From NCBI RefSeq assembly GCF_028747205.1, contig NZ_CP112880.1, forward strand, positions 5,084,001 to 5,148,000: DNA of 64,000 nucleotides, read 5' to 3'. Positions 8,085-16,002 of the stretch are shown piece by piece. Within the stretch, counting starts at the first letter, position 1, and each line of letters starts with the position of its first letter. Source of the DNA: Streptomyces sp. CA-278952 (GTDB taxonomy: Bacteria > Actinomycetota > Actinomycetes > Streptomycetales > Streptomycetaceae). Under the pieces are notes generated by a model. That model had not been told where the DNA came from. It did no database searches and worked only from the letters and a program-made list of their open reading frames with translations. Both the position numbers and the translations under genes were made by a program.

Positions 8085-9521
8085 ATGGCAACGGCGCCCA
8101 GCGTCTCGTACTCGATGACGGTCAGGCTGGAGGTGCCCGCGAGCGGCACCGCGGTCTCCCAGCTCACCACGGCCGTGGAGTCCTCCGGCGGCTCGGTCAC
8201 CGGCCTCGACGTGACCGCCTCAGGTCACGAGATGCTGCGGATCGACGTCACCATCGCCGCGACCTCCACCTCGCACGCGGACGAGATCGTCGAAGGTCTG
8301 CGCGGCATCGAGGGGGTCACGCTGGGCAAGGTCTCCGACCGTACCTTCCTCATGCACCTCGGCGGCAAGATCGAGATGGCGTCCAAGCACCCCATCCGCA
8401 ACCGTGACGACCTGTCGATGATCTACACCCCCGGCGTCGCCCGGGTCTGCATGGCCATCGCCGAGAACCCCGAGGACGCGCGCCGCCTCACCATCAAGCG
8501 CAACTCCGTCGCAGTCGTGACGGACGGCTCCGCGGTGCTCGGCCTCGGCAACATCGGCCCGATGGCCGCGCTGCCCGTCATGGAGGGCAAGGCGGCCCTC
8601 TTCAAGCGCTTCGCCGGCATCGACGCCTGGCCGATCTGCCTGGACACGCAGGACACCGACGAGATCGTCGCGATCGTCAAGGCCATCGCCCCCGGCTTCG
8701 CCGGCATCAACCTGGAGGACATCTCCGCGCCGCGCTGCTTCGAGATCGAGGCCCGGCTGCGCGAGGCCCTCGACATCCCCGTCTTCCACGACGACCAGCA
8801 CGGCACCGCGATCGTCGTGCTGGCCGCCCTCACCAACGCCCTGCGCGTGGTGGGCAAGAACATCGGGGACGTACGGGTCGTCATGTCCGGTGCGGGAGCG
8901 GCCGGTACGGCCATCCTGAAGCTGCTCATCGCCGCCGGCGTCAAGCACGCCGTCGTCGCCGACATCCACGGTGTGGTGCACGCCGGACGCGAGGACCTGG
9001 TCGCGGCCGACCCCGACTCCCCGCTGCGCTGGATCGCCGACAACACCAACCCGGAGGGCGTCACCGGCACCCTCAAGGAGGCCGTCGTCGGCGCCGACGT
9101 CTTCATCGGCGTCTCCGCCCCGAACGTGCTGAACGGCGACGACGTCGCCGCGATGGCGGACGGCGCGATCGTGTTCGCGCTCGCGAACCCGGACCCCGAG
9201 GTCGACCCCGCGATCGCCCGTCAGACGGCGGCGGTCGTCGCCACCGGCCGCTCGGACTTCCCCAACCAGATCAACAACGTGCTGGTCTTCCCGGGTGTTT
9301 TCCGCGGCCTGCTGGACGCTCAGTCCCGCACCGTCAACACGGAGATGATGCTCGCCGCGGCCGGCGCGCTCGCCGACGTGGTCGCCGAGGACGAGGTCAA
9401 CGCGAACTACATCATCCCCTCGGTCTTCAACGACAAGGTGGCGGGCGCGGTCGCCGGAGCCGTCCGGGCCGCCGCGAAGGCCGCCACGGACACCGGAACG
9501 GCCCCTTCCGTATCCGTCTGA
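8085..9521 (+). CDS. ACT-domain malic enzyme (malate to pyruvate)
   Basis: A 478-residue enzyme. An N-terminal ACT-like regulatory domain (about 1-85, VSYSMTVRLEVPASGTAVSQ) precedes the catalytic part: MIYTPGVARVCMAIAENPED with the catalytic Tyr, VVTDGSAVLGLGNIGP, VFHDDQHGTAIVVLAALTNA (metal-binding Asp pair), and the nucleotide-binding motif VVMSGAGAAGTAILKLL. It decarboxylates malate to pyruvate using NAD or NADP. As I recall, the S. coelicolor orthologue SCO2951 favours NAD. Start set by GAAGGA at 8072-8077. The 500-bp leader holds the structured RNA, repeats and an operator, unusually elaborate for this gene. Confidence 0.9.
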   Translation: MATAPSVSYSMTVRLEVPASGTAVSQLTTAVESSGGSVTGLDVTASGHEMLRIDVTIAATSTSHADEIVEGLRGIEGVTLGKVSDRTFLMHLGGKIEMASKHPIRNRDDLSMIYTPGVARVCMAIAENPEDARRLTIKRNSVAVVTDGSAVLGLGNIGPMAALPVMEGKAALFKRFAGIDAWPICLDTQDTDEIVAIVKAIAPGFAGINLEDISAPRCFEIEARLREALDIPVFHDDQHGTAIVVLAALTNALRVVGKNIGDVRVVMSGAGAAGTAILKLLIAAGVKHAVVADIHGVVHAGREDLVAADPDSPLRWIADNTNPEGVTGTLKEAVVGADVFIGVSAPNVLNGDDVAAMADGAIVFALANPDPEVDPAIARQTAAVVATGRSDFPNQINNVLVFPGVFRGLLDAQSRTVNTEMMLAAAGALADVVAEDEVNANYIIPSVFNDKVAGAVAGAVRAAAKAATDTGTAPSVSV

Positions 9522-9897
9522 TCCCACAGTTTCGGGGGCCTCTGACGGGGCACTCGCAGGACACCCCGGGTCGCACCCGCCCGTGCCGTACGGCGCGTCG
9601 CGGGTCGCGGCGCCCCAAACGCCCCTTTAGGGTGGGCGGGCAGTGGGCCCTGCGGGGCCCGGCATCCGCTGCGGTCCGCTCGGCCAAGTCGACGGAGCGT
9701 CACCACGAGCGAACCGTGGCGCTTTTCATTGACCCCGAAGGGTTCCGGATTGGCTTTCCCGCCGCTGGTGGGGGCAGGATGCGTAATCGGGCGAGAGGGT
9801 CTGACATCAGACCCGGGTCCGGGGACTGTCAGAGGGCCCTGGCAGCATCGGCTTCGATCTCACGCCTCACAGGCAAGAAGAACACGGGAGTAACAAC
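9522..9897. other. Intergenic region before hupA
   Basis: 376 bp without a convincing gene. It contains an 18-bp hyphenated perfect palindrome at 9797-9814 (GGGTCTGA-CA-TCAGACCC). The ribosome binding site GGGAG (9886-9890) lies 7 nt before the hupA start. No confident -35/-10 pair was found. Confidence 0.5.
9797..9814. promoter_or_regulatory. 18-bp hyphenated palindrome upstream of hupA
   Basis: GGGTCTGA and TCAGACCC are perfect arms separated by CA, centred about 92 bp before the hupA ATG. It could be a repressor operator or a leader hairpin. Confidence 0.5.
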
Positions 9898-10179
9898 ATG
9901 AACCGCAGTGAGCTGGTGGCCGCCCTGGCCGACCGCGCCGAGGTGACTCGCAAGGACGCCGACGCCGTGCTGGCCGCGCTCGCCGAGACCGTCGGTGAGA
10001 TTGTCGCCAAGGGCGACGAGAAGGTCACCATCCCCGGCTTCCTGACCTTCGAGCGCACCCACCGTGCCGCTCGCACCGCTCGCAACCCGCAGACCGGCGA
10101 CCCGATCAACATCCCCGCCGGCTACAGCGTGAAGGTCTCCGCGGGCTCGAAGCTCAAGGAAGCCGCCAAGGGCAAGTAA
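9898..10179 (+). CDS. hupA: HU-type nucleoid-associated DNA-binding protein
   Basis: A 93-residue HU protein, full length. It has the alpha-helical dimer part MNRSELVAALADRAEVTRKD, the IPGFLTFERTHRAARTARNP arm segment, and PAGYSVKVSAGSKLKEAAKG at the end. There is no lysine-rich tail, so it is the vegetative HupA (SCO2950 type), not the sporulation HupS. It bends and compacts DNA as a dimer. GGGAG lies 7 nt upstream of the ATG. It is monocistronic, with a 14-bp perfect terminator hairpin just downstream. Confidence 0.97.
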   Translation: MNRSELVAALADRAEVTRKDADAVLAALAETVGEIVAKGDEKVTIPGFLTFERTHRAARTARNPQTGDPINIPAGYSVKVSAGSKLKEAAKGK

Positions 10180-10196
10180 CCCTCAACGGCGCAACA

Positions 10197-10232
10197 GAGG
10201 GCGGCCACTCCCGACCAGGAGTGGCCGCCCTC
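10197..10232 (+). terminator. hupA terminator
   Basis: Perfect 14-bp stem (10197-10210 with 10219-10232) and 8-nt loop, 17 bases after the hupA stop. There is no U tract. Confidence 0.85.
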
Positions 10233-10253
10233 GCGCATGCCGTAGGCACATGC

Positions 10254-10296
10254 GCCCCGCAGGAGCCCCCGCACAGTGCCGGGGGCATTGCGGGGC
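10254..10296. terminator. Nested hairpin between hupA and the DUF2000 gene
   Basis: Outer stem GCCCCGCA/TGCGGGGC (10254-10261 with 10289-10296) and inner stem GCCCCCG/CGGGGGC (10265-10271 with 10280-10286). It lies 22 bp beyond the stop of the minus-strand DUF2000 gene, so it probably terminates that transcript. Confidence 0.65.
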
Positions 10297-10318
10297 CTCC
10301 CGGGGGCGAGCGGAGGGC

Positions 10319-10843
10319 TCAGGGGTGCATCCGCGCTCCCTTGAGGACCTTGTCGACGGCGTTGCGTGGCCCGTACACGGCCAGGCCCACCAGATCCAGG
10401 GCGTCCCGCCCCACCGCCCGTACGGCCGCCCGGTTGTCCCGGTCGTTCCCCGTGCCGAAGAGGTCCGCGGTGAACACGGCCGTCGCCAGCGACCGGGACA
10501 GCGCCCTGGCGTGCGCGGCGGTCACCGTCTCCTTCGCCCCCTCGAAGACCAGCACGGGCTGCCGGAGCATCGGCAGATACGCGGTGGAGTCGGCGTCCTC
10601 GTAGGGTTCGCCGATCACCTCGGGCACCGCCGTACCCAGGCCGCTGACCAGAAAGGCGGTCACGTTCAGGCGCTGCCAGGACTCCAGGTCGTCACGGAGC
10701 AGCACCGCGACCTTCGTGTCGAAGCGGACGGGAACGCTCCCCGCCACCGCGGTCCCGCTCCCGCTCCCCGCCACCGCGGTCCCGCTCCCGGCCACCGTGG
10801 TCTCGGTCTCGCTCCCGCTCTCGGTCTCGTTCGTGTTTCTCAT
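10319..10843 (-). CDS. DUF2000 family protein
   Basis: 174 residues. From about residue 38 it matches the DUF2000 fold (FDTKVAVLLRDDLESWQRLN, then LPMLRQPVLVFEGAKETV and ATAVFTADLFGTGND). The biochemical role of the family is not known to me. The first 35 residues are a Gly/Ser/Thr/Ala low-complexity segment encoded by two exact 22-bp repeats (10741-10762, 10768-10789), so an internal start near residue 35 is possible. It is divergent from an AraC-type regulator with only 49 bp between starts, which is the common arrangement in Streptomyces and suggests that the regulator controls this gene. Confidence 0.75.
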   Translation of the reverse strand: MRNTNETESGSETETTVAGSGTAVAGSGSGTAVAGSVPVRFDTKVAVLLRDDLESWQRLNVTAFLVSGLGTAVPEVIGEPYEDADSTAYLPMLRQPVLVFEGAKETVTAAHARALSRSLATAVFTADLFGTGNDRDNRAAVRAVGRDALDLVGLAVYGPRNAVDKVLKGARMHP

Positions 10844-10892
10844 GGTTCGAGACTGGCCGGTGGACCCGGGCGCGGTCTTGTACGTTCTTGGC

Positions 10893-11723
10893 GTGGCGCC
10901 ACGGCAGGAGATCCAGTCCGTCGCGGCCTGGCGTCCGGCCGTCGCCGGCGTCGTGGAGGTCTTCCACGCCCGCTTCACCGAGCACGCCTACCCCATGCAC
11001 GTCCACGACGCCTGGACGCTCCTGATCGTCGACGACGGCGCCGTCCGCTACGACCTGGACCGCCACGAGCGCTCCACCCCGGACGGCACGGTGAGCCTGC
11101 TGCCGCCCGGCGTCCCGCACAACGGCTCGCCCGCGACCTCCGACGGCTTCCGCAAACGGGTGCTCTACCTGGACATGACGCAGCTCGACGCGGGCCTCGT
11201 CGGACCCGCCGTGGACACCCCCGACCTCGCCGACCCGCTGCTGCGCACCCGCGTCGGCCGGCTGCACACCGCCCTCGTGGACCCGGGCGACGCGTTCGAG
11301 GCGGAGAGCCGCCTGGCCTTCATCGGCGAGCGGCTGCGGGCACACCTGCGCCCCGCGGACCTCCCCGCGGACCCGCCGCCCGGCCGGGGCGTCGCACGGG
11401 ATCTGCGCGAGCTCCTCGACGAGCGGCTGCGCGAGGGCGTCACCCTGGACGGGGCCGCCCGGCTGCTCCACGCGCACCCCACCCATCTTGTACGGGCCTT
11501 CAGCGCTGCGTACGCCATCGCGCCGCACCAGTACGTGACGTCCCGCCGCGTCGACCGGGCCCGCCGCCTGCTGCTCGACGGGATGCCGCCGGGCGAGGCG
11601 GCCGCCGCCGTCGGCTTCCACGACCAGTCCCACCTCACCCGGCACTTCAAGCGCATCGCGGGCACCACCCCGGGCCGCTATGCCCGCCATGCCCGCTCAC
11701 GCGGCCTTCAGGGGCCCTTCTGA
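10893..11723 (+). CDS. AraC-family transcriptional regulator
   Basis: 276 residues. The N-terminal cupin-like sensor (about 15-110) has FTEHAYPMHVHDAWTLLIVD and LLPPGVPHNGSPATSDGF. The C-terminal double helix-turn-helix (about 175-270) has GVTLDGAARLLHAHPTHLVR and the family signature VGFHDQSHLTRHFKRIAGTT. The reading frame is open further upstream through the divergent DUF2000 gene, but similarity starts at GTG 10893, and TACGTT at 10881-10886 lies 6 nt before it, consistent with a leaderless message. It probably regulates the divergent DUF2000 gene. The ligand is unknown. Confidence 0.85.
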   Translation: MAPRQEIQSVAAWRPAVAGVVEVFHARFTEHAYPMHVHDAWTLLIVDDGAVRYDLDRHERSTPDGTVSLLPPGVPHNGSPATSDGFRKRVLYLDMTQLDAGLVGPAVDTPDLADPLLRTRVGRLHTALVDPGDAFEAESRLAFIGERLRAHLRPADLPADPPPGRGVARDLRELLDERLREGVTLDGAARLLHAHPTHLVRAFSAAYAIAPHQYVTSRRVDRARRLLLDGMPPGEAAAAVGFHDQSHLTRHFKRIAGTTPGRYARHARSRGLQGPF

Positions 11724-11850
11724 CGCCCGACAGCCCGCCGCCCCGGCTCCGAGTCCGGAACCGGGGCGGCGGGCCGCTCACGCGGGAACCGTGCGGTGCG
11801 CAGCGCTGTGTGCGGCAGCACTGTGCGGCCTTCACGGCGCGTCGGGGGGA

Positions 11851-13191
11851 TCAGACGAGCGAACCGCCCGGCAGTTCGACCTTCGCGCCGAGCTTCTCCA
11901 GCTTCTCCATGAAGTTCTCGTAACCGCGGTTGATCAGGTCGATGCCGTGCACCCGGGAGGTGCCCTGCGCCGCCAGTGCCGCGATCAGGTACGAGAAGCC
12001 GCCCCGGAGGTCCGGGATGACCAGGTCGGCGCCCTGGAGCTTGGTCGGTCCGGAGACGACCGCCGAGTGCAGGAAGTTGCGCTGGCCGAAGCGGCAGTCC
12101 GAGCCGCCGAGGCACTCGCGGTACAGCTGGATGTGCGCGCCCATCTGGTTGAGCGCGGAGGTGAAGCCGAGCCGCGACTCGTACACCGTCTCGTGGACGA
12201 TCGACAGGCCGGCGGCCTGCGTCAGCGCGACCACCAGGGGCTGCTGCCAGTCCGTCTGGAAGCCGGGGTGCACGTCCGTCTCCAGCGCGATGGCGTTCAG
12301 CGCGCCGCCCGGGTGCCAGAAGCGGATGCCCTCGTCGTCGATCTCGAAGGCCCCGCCGACCCGGCGGAAGGTGTTCAGGAAGGTCATCATCGAGCGCTGC
12401 TGGGCGCCGCGCACATAGATGTTGCCCTCGGTCGCCAGCGCCGCCGACGCCCAGGAGGCCGCCTCCAGGCGGTCCGGGATCGCCCGGTGGGTGTAACCGT
12501 CGAGCTTGTCGACACCGGTGATCCGGATGGTCCGGTCGGTGTCCACGGAGATGATCGCGCCCATCTTCTGCAGTACGCAGATGAGGTCCTCGATCTCCGG
12601 CTCGACGGCCGCGTTGGACAGCTCGGTGACGCCCTCGGCGAGGACGGCGGTGAGCAGCACCTGCTCGGTGGAGCCCACCGAGGGGTACGGCAGCCGGATC
12701 TTGGTGCCGCGCAGCCGCTGCGGGGCCTCCAGGTACTGGCCGTCCGCCCGCTTCTCGATGGTCGCGCCGAACTGGCGGAGCACCTCGAAGTGGAAGTCGA
12801 TCGGCCGGCCGCCGATGTCGCAGCCGCCCAGGCCCGGGATGAAGGCGTGGCCGAGGCGGTGCAGCAGCGGGCCGCAGAACAGGATCGGGATGCGCGACGA
12901 CCCCGCGTGGGCGTCGATGTCGGCGACGTTCGCCGACTCGACGTGCGAGGGGTCGAGGATCAGTTCGCCGGGCTCGTCGCCGGGGCGGACGGTGACGCCG
13001 TGGAGCTGGAGGAGCCCCCGGACCACCCGTACGTCACGGATGTCGGGAACGTTGCGGAGGCGGCTGGGCCCGCTGCCGAGCAGCGCGGCGACCATGGCCT
13101 TCGGCACCAGGTTCTTGGCGCCTCGGACGCGGATCTCGCCCTCCAGCGGGGTTCCGCCGTGGACAAGCAGGACATCGTCTGTGCCGGTCAT
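11851..13191 (-). CDS. murA: UDP-N-acetylglucosamine 1-carboxyvinyltransferase (MurA)
   Basis: A 446-residue enolpyruvyl transferase for the first committed step of peptidoglycan synthesis (UDP-GlcNAc plus phosphoenolpyruvate). Visible are EIRVRGAKNLVPKAMVAALL at the start, the active-site loop GLGGCDIGGRPIDFHFEVLR with the catalytic cysteine retained (the fosfomycin target that is Asp in mycobacteria), and VHETVYESRLGFTSALNQMG. The in-frame upstream extension to 13638 has no similarity, so ATG 13191 is taken. It is divergent from yqgE across a region with two perfect 10-bp hairpins. Confidence 0.95.
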   Translation of the reverse strand: MTGTDDVLLVHGGTPLEGEIRVRGAKNLVPKAMVAALLGSGPSRLRNVPDIRDVRVVRGLLQLHGVTVRPGDEPGELILDPSHVESANVADIDAHAGSSRIPILFCGPLLHRLGHAFIPGLGGCDIGGRPIDFHFEVLRQFGATIEKRADGQYLEAPQRLRGTKIRLPYPSVGSTEQVLLTAVLAEGVTELSNAAVEPEIEDLICVLQKMGAIISVDTDRTIRITGVDKLDGYTHRAIPDRLEAASWASAALATEGNIYVRGAQQRSMMTFLNTFRRVGGAFEIDDEGIRFWHPGGALNAIALETDVHPGFQTDWQQPLVVALTQAAGLSIVHETVYESRLGFTSALNQMGAHIQLYRECLGGSDCRFGQRNFLHSAVVSGPTKLQGADLVIPDLRGGFSYLIAALAAQGTSRVHGIDLINRGYENFMEKLEKLGAKVELPGGSLV

Positions 13192-13249
13192 GTATCTCGC
13201 GTTCCGGAGTGGTCGGGCAGGGGGCCAACGAAAAGGGTAATGGCCTCCT

Positions 13250-13277
13250 ACCCCCCTTCCGTAAGACGAAGGGGGGT
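13250..13277. promoter_or_regulatory. 10-bp perfect inverted repeat between murA and yqgE
   Basis: ACCCCCCTTC (13250-13259) and GAAGGGGGGT (13268-13277) surround an 8-nt loop, 59 bp upstream of the murA start. Because this is a divergent promoter region, it is more likely an operator or leader hairpin than a terminator. Confidence 0.5.
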
Positions 13278-13304
13278 GTACGAACGTCATGAATCCGCCA
13301 CAAC

Positions 13305-13334
13305 ACCCTCCGCACACCCGATCTTGCGGAGGGT
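13305..13334. promoter_or_regulatory. Second 10-bp perfect inverted repeat between murA and yqgE
   Basis: ACCCTCCGCA (13305-13314) and TGCGGAGGGT (13325-13334) with a 10-nt loop. It is 27 bp from the first inverted repeat and 144 bp before yqgE. Confidence 0.5.
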
Positions 13335-13477
13335 TACCGTCCGGATGGCCCACCGCGCCTCCCCCCGGCGGTGCGCTCCCCGTGCCTCCGTGCGCCCTGA
13401 GCTGCGCTCGCTCTCCTGAGGGCGGGATCACGGACACTCGCCCCCGTGGAGGGTGAAGATGCGGGATCATTCCTGCC

Positions 13478-14038
13478 ATGACGGAGGTGTCCTCGCTCAC
13501 AGGGCGGCTGCTCGTGGCCGCGCCCGCCCTCACGGACCCGAATTTCGACCGGGCGGTGGTGCTGCTCCTCGACCACGACGAGGAGGGCTCGCTCGGCGTG
13601 GTCCTCAACCGCCCGACCCCGGTCGGCGTTGGCGACATCCTCGCGTCCTGGGCGAGCCTGACCGGCGAGCCGGACGTCGTCTTCCAGGGCGGCCCGGTCT
13701 CGCTCGACTCCGCGCTCGGCGTGGCGGTGATCCCCGGCGACGAGGGCCCGCTGGGCTGGCGGCGGGTGCACGGGGCGATCGGCCTGGTCGATCTGGAGAC
13801 CCCGCCCGAGCTGCTCGGCCCCGCCCTCGGTTCGCTGCGGATCTTCGCCGGATACGCGGGCTGGGGCCCCGGTCAACTGGAAGGCGAGCGGGACGAGGGC
13901 GCGTGGTACGTGGTCGAGTCGGAGCCCGGCGACGTCTCCTCCCCGCGCCCCGAACGGCTCTGGCGCGCGGTGCTCCGCCGCCAGCGCAGCGAGCTGGCGA
14001 TGATCGCCACGTATCCGGACGACCCTTCGCTCAACTGA
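13478..14038 (+). CDS. yqgE: YqgE/AlgH (DUF179) family protein
   Basis: 186 residues covering the whole family: SLTGRLLVAAPALTDPNFDR at the start, VVLLLDHDEEGSLGVVLNRP, the QGGPVSLDSALGV motif, and the FAGYAGWGPGQLEGERDEGA segment. The molecular function is not established; AlgH was first linked to alginate regulation in Pseudomonas. It is followed by the DUF3039 gene, a conserved pairing in actinobacteria. The stop codon lies in the first of five 23-bp imperfect repeats. Confidence 0.9.
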   Translation: MTEVSSLTGRLLVAAPALTDPNFDRAVVLLLDHDEEGSLGVVLNRPTPVGVGDILASWASLTGEPDVVFQGGPVSLDSALGVAVIPGDEGPLGWRRVHGAIGLVDLETPPELLGPALGSLRIFAGYAGWGPGQLEGERDEGAWYVVESEPGDVSSPRPERLWRAVLRRQRSELAMIATYPDDPSLN

Positions 14039-14136
14039 GCGACGAACCGTCGCTCGGCCGAGGGACGCCCGGTCGTTCAACTGGGGGGCGAACCTCCGCT
14101 CGACCGGGGGTGACCCTTCCCTCAACCGGAGGCCGC
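14022..14136. repeat. Five imperfect 23-bp tandem repeats spanning the yqgE stop
   Basis: Units start at 14022, 14045, 14068, 14091 and 14114. They share the pattern CCnTCGnTCaACnGgGGGnCG with drift between copies. The yqgE TGA (14036-14038) is inside unit 1; the array ends 23 bp before the DUF3039 start. Confidence 0.8.
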
Positions 14137-14159
14137 CTCTTTCAGTACCCTTGGCGGTT

Positions 14160-14456
14160 ATGAGCACTCTTGAGCCCGATCGCGGGGCAGGTACGGGGAC
14201 CCTCGTCGAGCCGGCACCGCAGGTGTCGAGGGGCGACGGCGACCACGAGCGCTACGCCCATTACGTCCAGAAGGACAAGATCATGGCGAGTGCCCTGGAG
14301 GGCACTCCCGTGGTCGCACTGTGCGGGAAGGTCTGGGTGCCGGGGCGCGACCCCAAGAAGTACCCGGTCTGTCCCATGTGCAAGGAGATCTACGAGTCCA
14401 TGGGCGCCGGTGGCGACAAGGACAAGGGCAAGGGCGGCGGCAAGGACAAGAAGTAG
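14160..14456 (+). CDS. DUF3039 family protein
   Basis: 98 residues. The core is HERYAHYVQKDKIMASALEG, then VVALCGKVWVPGRDPKKYPV and CPMCKEIYE. Cys from ALCGK and the CPMC pair, with a His, could bind zinc. The C-terminus is a Lys/Gly/Asp-rich tail (GDKDKGKGGGKDKK). It is a conserved actinobacterial protein of unknown function, always small and usually next to yqgE. An 18-bp terminator follows. Confidence 0.85.
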   Translation: MSTLEPDRGAGTGTLVEPAPQVSRGDGDHERYAHYVQKDKIMASALEGTPVVALCGKVWVPGRDPKKYPVCPMCKEIYESMGAGGDKDKGKGGGKDKK

Positions 14457-14477
14457 GTCCGGACCCAGCTTGCTGTC

Positions 14478-14517
14478 AGGCCCCCGGGGCGTGCGACACC
14501 GCACGCCCCGGGGGCCT
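14478..14517 (+). terminator. Strong terminator after DUF3039
   Basis: Perfect 18-bp stem (14478-14495 with 14500-14517), loop ACAC, 22 bases after the stop. Confidence 0.9.
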
Positions 14518-14584
14518 TCCGCTTGTCCGGTCACCCTCGGTGACCGAACGGTCGCGTTGCACGGGCTGCATCCGCTGGTCACAG

Positions 14585-14628
14585 AGTGGTCGAGACCACT
14601 TGTCGTCACCGGAACGCGGATCTACTCT
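14585..14628 (+). promoter_or_regulatory. DasR-like operator overlapping a sigma-70 type promoter
   Basis: AGTGGTCGAGACCACT (14585-14600) differs at one position from the DasR responsive element AGTGGTCTAGACCACT. Its last base begins a -35 hexamer TTGTCG (14600-14605), with a 17-nt spacer and -10 TACTCT (14623-14628). A GntR-family DasR bound here would block the promoter until glucosamine-6-phosphate releases it. Confidence 0.75.
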
Positions 14629-14656
14629 CCTGCCAGTTGTGCAGAACGAAACGCAC

Positions 14657-14673
14657 GTTGCACATGATGCAAC
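14657..14673. promoter_or_regulatory. Second operator-like repeat in the sugar importer leader
   Basis: GTTGCA and TGCAAC arms separated by CATGA, 22 bp before the start codon and downstream of the predicted transcript start. A LacI- or ROK-type repressor roadblock is a plausible reading. Confidence 0.45.
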
Positions 14674-14695
14674 GCATGACCGGTAGGGGTTCCGG

Positions 14696-16000
14696 ATGAA
14701 GCTTTCTGCCCGAATTGCCGCCCCGGCTGCGGCGCTTGTGCTGGCCGGCCTCACCGCCACCGCCTGCGCGCCGCAGACCTCCGACACCAGTGCGAAGGGT
14801 GACGAGAAGAGCGGCACGCTCCGTGTCTGGCTCTTCCAGGAGGTCGGCAACAAGCCCAAGGAGAAGGTCGTCGACACGGCCGTCGCCGCGTTCGAGAAGG
14901 CCCACAAGGGTGCGAAGGTCGAGGTCGAGTACATACCGGTCGACACCCGCGCACAGCGGATCAAGGCCGCGTTCAACGACCCCAAGAGCGCCCCGGACCT
15001 CATCGAGTACGGCAACTCCGACACCGCCGGATACGTCAAGGACGGCGGACTCGCGGACATCACCGAGGAGTTCGGCGCCTGGGACGAGGCCAAGGACACC
15101 GACCCGATCGCCAAGCAGTCGGTCACCGTCGGCGACAAGGTCTACGGCGCGCCCTTCTTCGTCGGCGTCCGGGCCCTCTACTACCGCACCGACGTCTTCG
15201 AGGACCTCGGCATCGAGGCCCCCAAGTCGCAGGCCGAGCTGATCTCCACCGCCAAGAAGATCCGCAAGGCCAAGCCCGATCTCTACGGCCTCGCGGTCGG
15301 CGGCGCGTACACCTACGGCGCGATGCCCTTCATCTGGGCCAACGGCGGCGAACTCGCGGGCGAGACCGGCGGGACGTACAAGTCGGGCATCAACAGCGAG
15401 AAGTCCCGCAAGGGCATCGAGGCCTACACCTCCCTGTTCGGCGACGACAACTGCCCGGCCGCCAAGTGCGCCTCGATGGGCGGCAACGCCGTCGTGACCG
15501 CCTTCGCCTCCGGCAAGGCCGCCATGGCCATCGGCGGCGACTTCAGCCACGCGGCCGTCGAGGCGGGCGCGGTCAAGGGCAAGTACGCCGTCGTCCCGCT
15601 GCCCGGCGTCGCCAAGAACTCCATCGCCCCCGCCTTCGCCGGCGGCAACAACCTCGGCGTCCTCAAGAGCAGTTCGCACCGCACCCTCGCCGTCGACCTG
15701 ATGAAGTCGCTCAGCGGCAAGAAGACCCAGGCCGAGATGTTCGACGCGATGGGCTTCCTGCCCACCTACACCGACGTCCTGGACAACGCCGCGAAGAAGG
15801 AACCCTTCGTCGCCCCGTTCGTCGCGACCCTGGGCGCGGGCGCCAAGTTCGTCCCCGCCTCACCCGCCTGGGGCCAGATCGACGCCTCGCTGGTCCTGCC
15901 GACGATGTTCCAGGAGATCGTCTCCGGCCGTAAGGACGTGGCCGAGGCCTCGGACGACGCGGCGAAGAAGATGGACACGGCCTTCACCGACGCGGGCTGA
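14696..16000 (+). CDS. Sugar ABC transporter substrate-binding lipoprotein
   Basis: 434 residues. A lipoprotein signal peptide ends at LAGLTATAC (lipobox), then GTLRVWLFQEVGNKPKEKVV opens a family-1 carbohydrate-binding fold with PDLIEYGNSDTAGYVKDGGL and MPFIWANGGELAGETGGTYK. It should sit on the outer face of the membrane and capture an oligosaccharide. It is followed 2 bp later by two permease genes and then a GH20 hexosaminidase, and preceded by a DasR-like operator. N,N'-diacetylchitobiose or another GlcNAc oligomer is therefore the likely ligand (inference). Confidence 0.85.
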   Translation: MKLSARIAAPAAALVLAGLTATACAPQTSDTSAKGDEKSGTLRVWLFQEVGNKPKEKVVDTAVAAFEKAHKGAKVEVEYIPVDTRAQRIKAAFNDPKSAPDLIEYGNSDTAGYVKDGGLADITEEFGAWDEAKDTDPIAKQSVTVGDKVYGAPFFVGVRALYYRTDVFEDLGIEAPKSQAELISTAKKIRKAKPDLYGLAVGGAYTYGAMPFIWANGGELAGETGGTYKSGINSEKSRKGIEAYTSLFGDDNCPAAKCASMGGNAVVTAFASGKAAMAIGGDFSHAAVEAGAVKGKYAVVPLPGVAKNSIAPAFAGGNNLGVLKSSSHRTLAVDLMKSLSGKKTQAEMFDAMGFLPTYTDVLDNAAKKEPFVAPFVATLGAGAKFVPASPAWGQIDASLVLPTMFQEIVSGRKDVAEASDDAAKKMDTAFTDAG

Positions 16001-16002
16001 CG

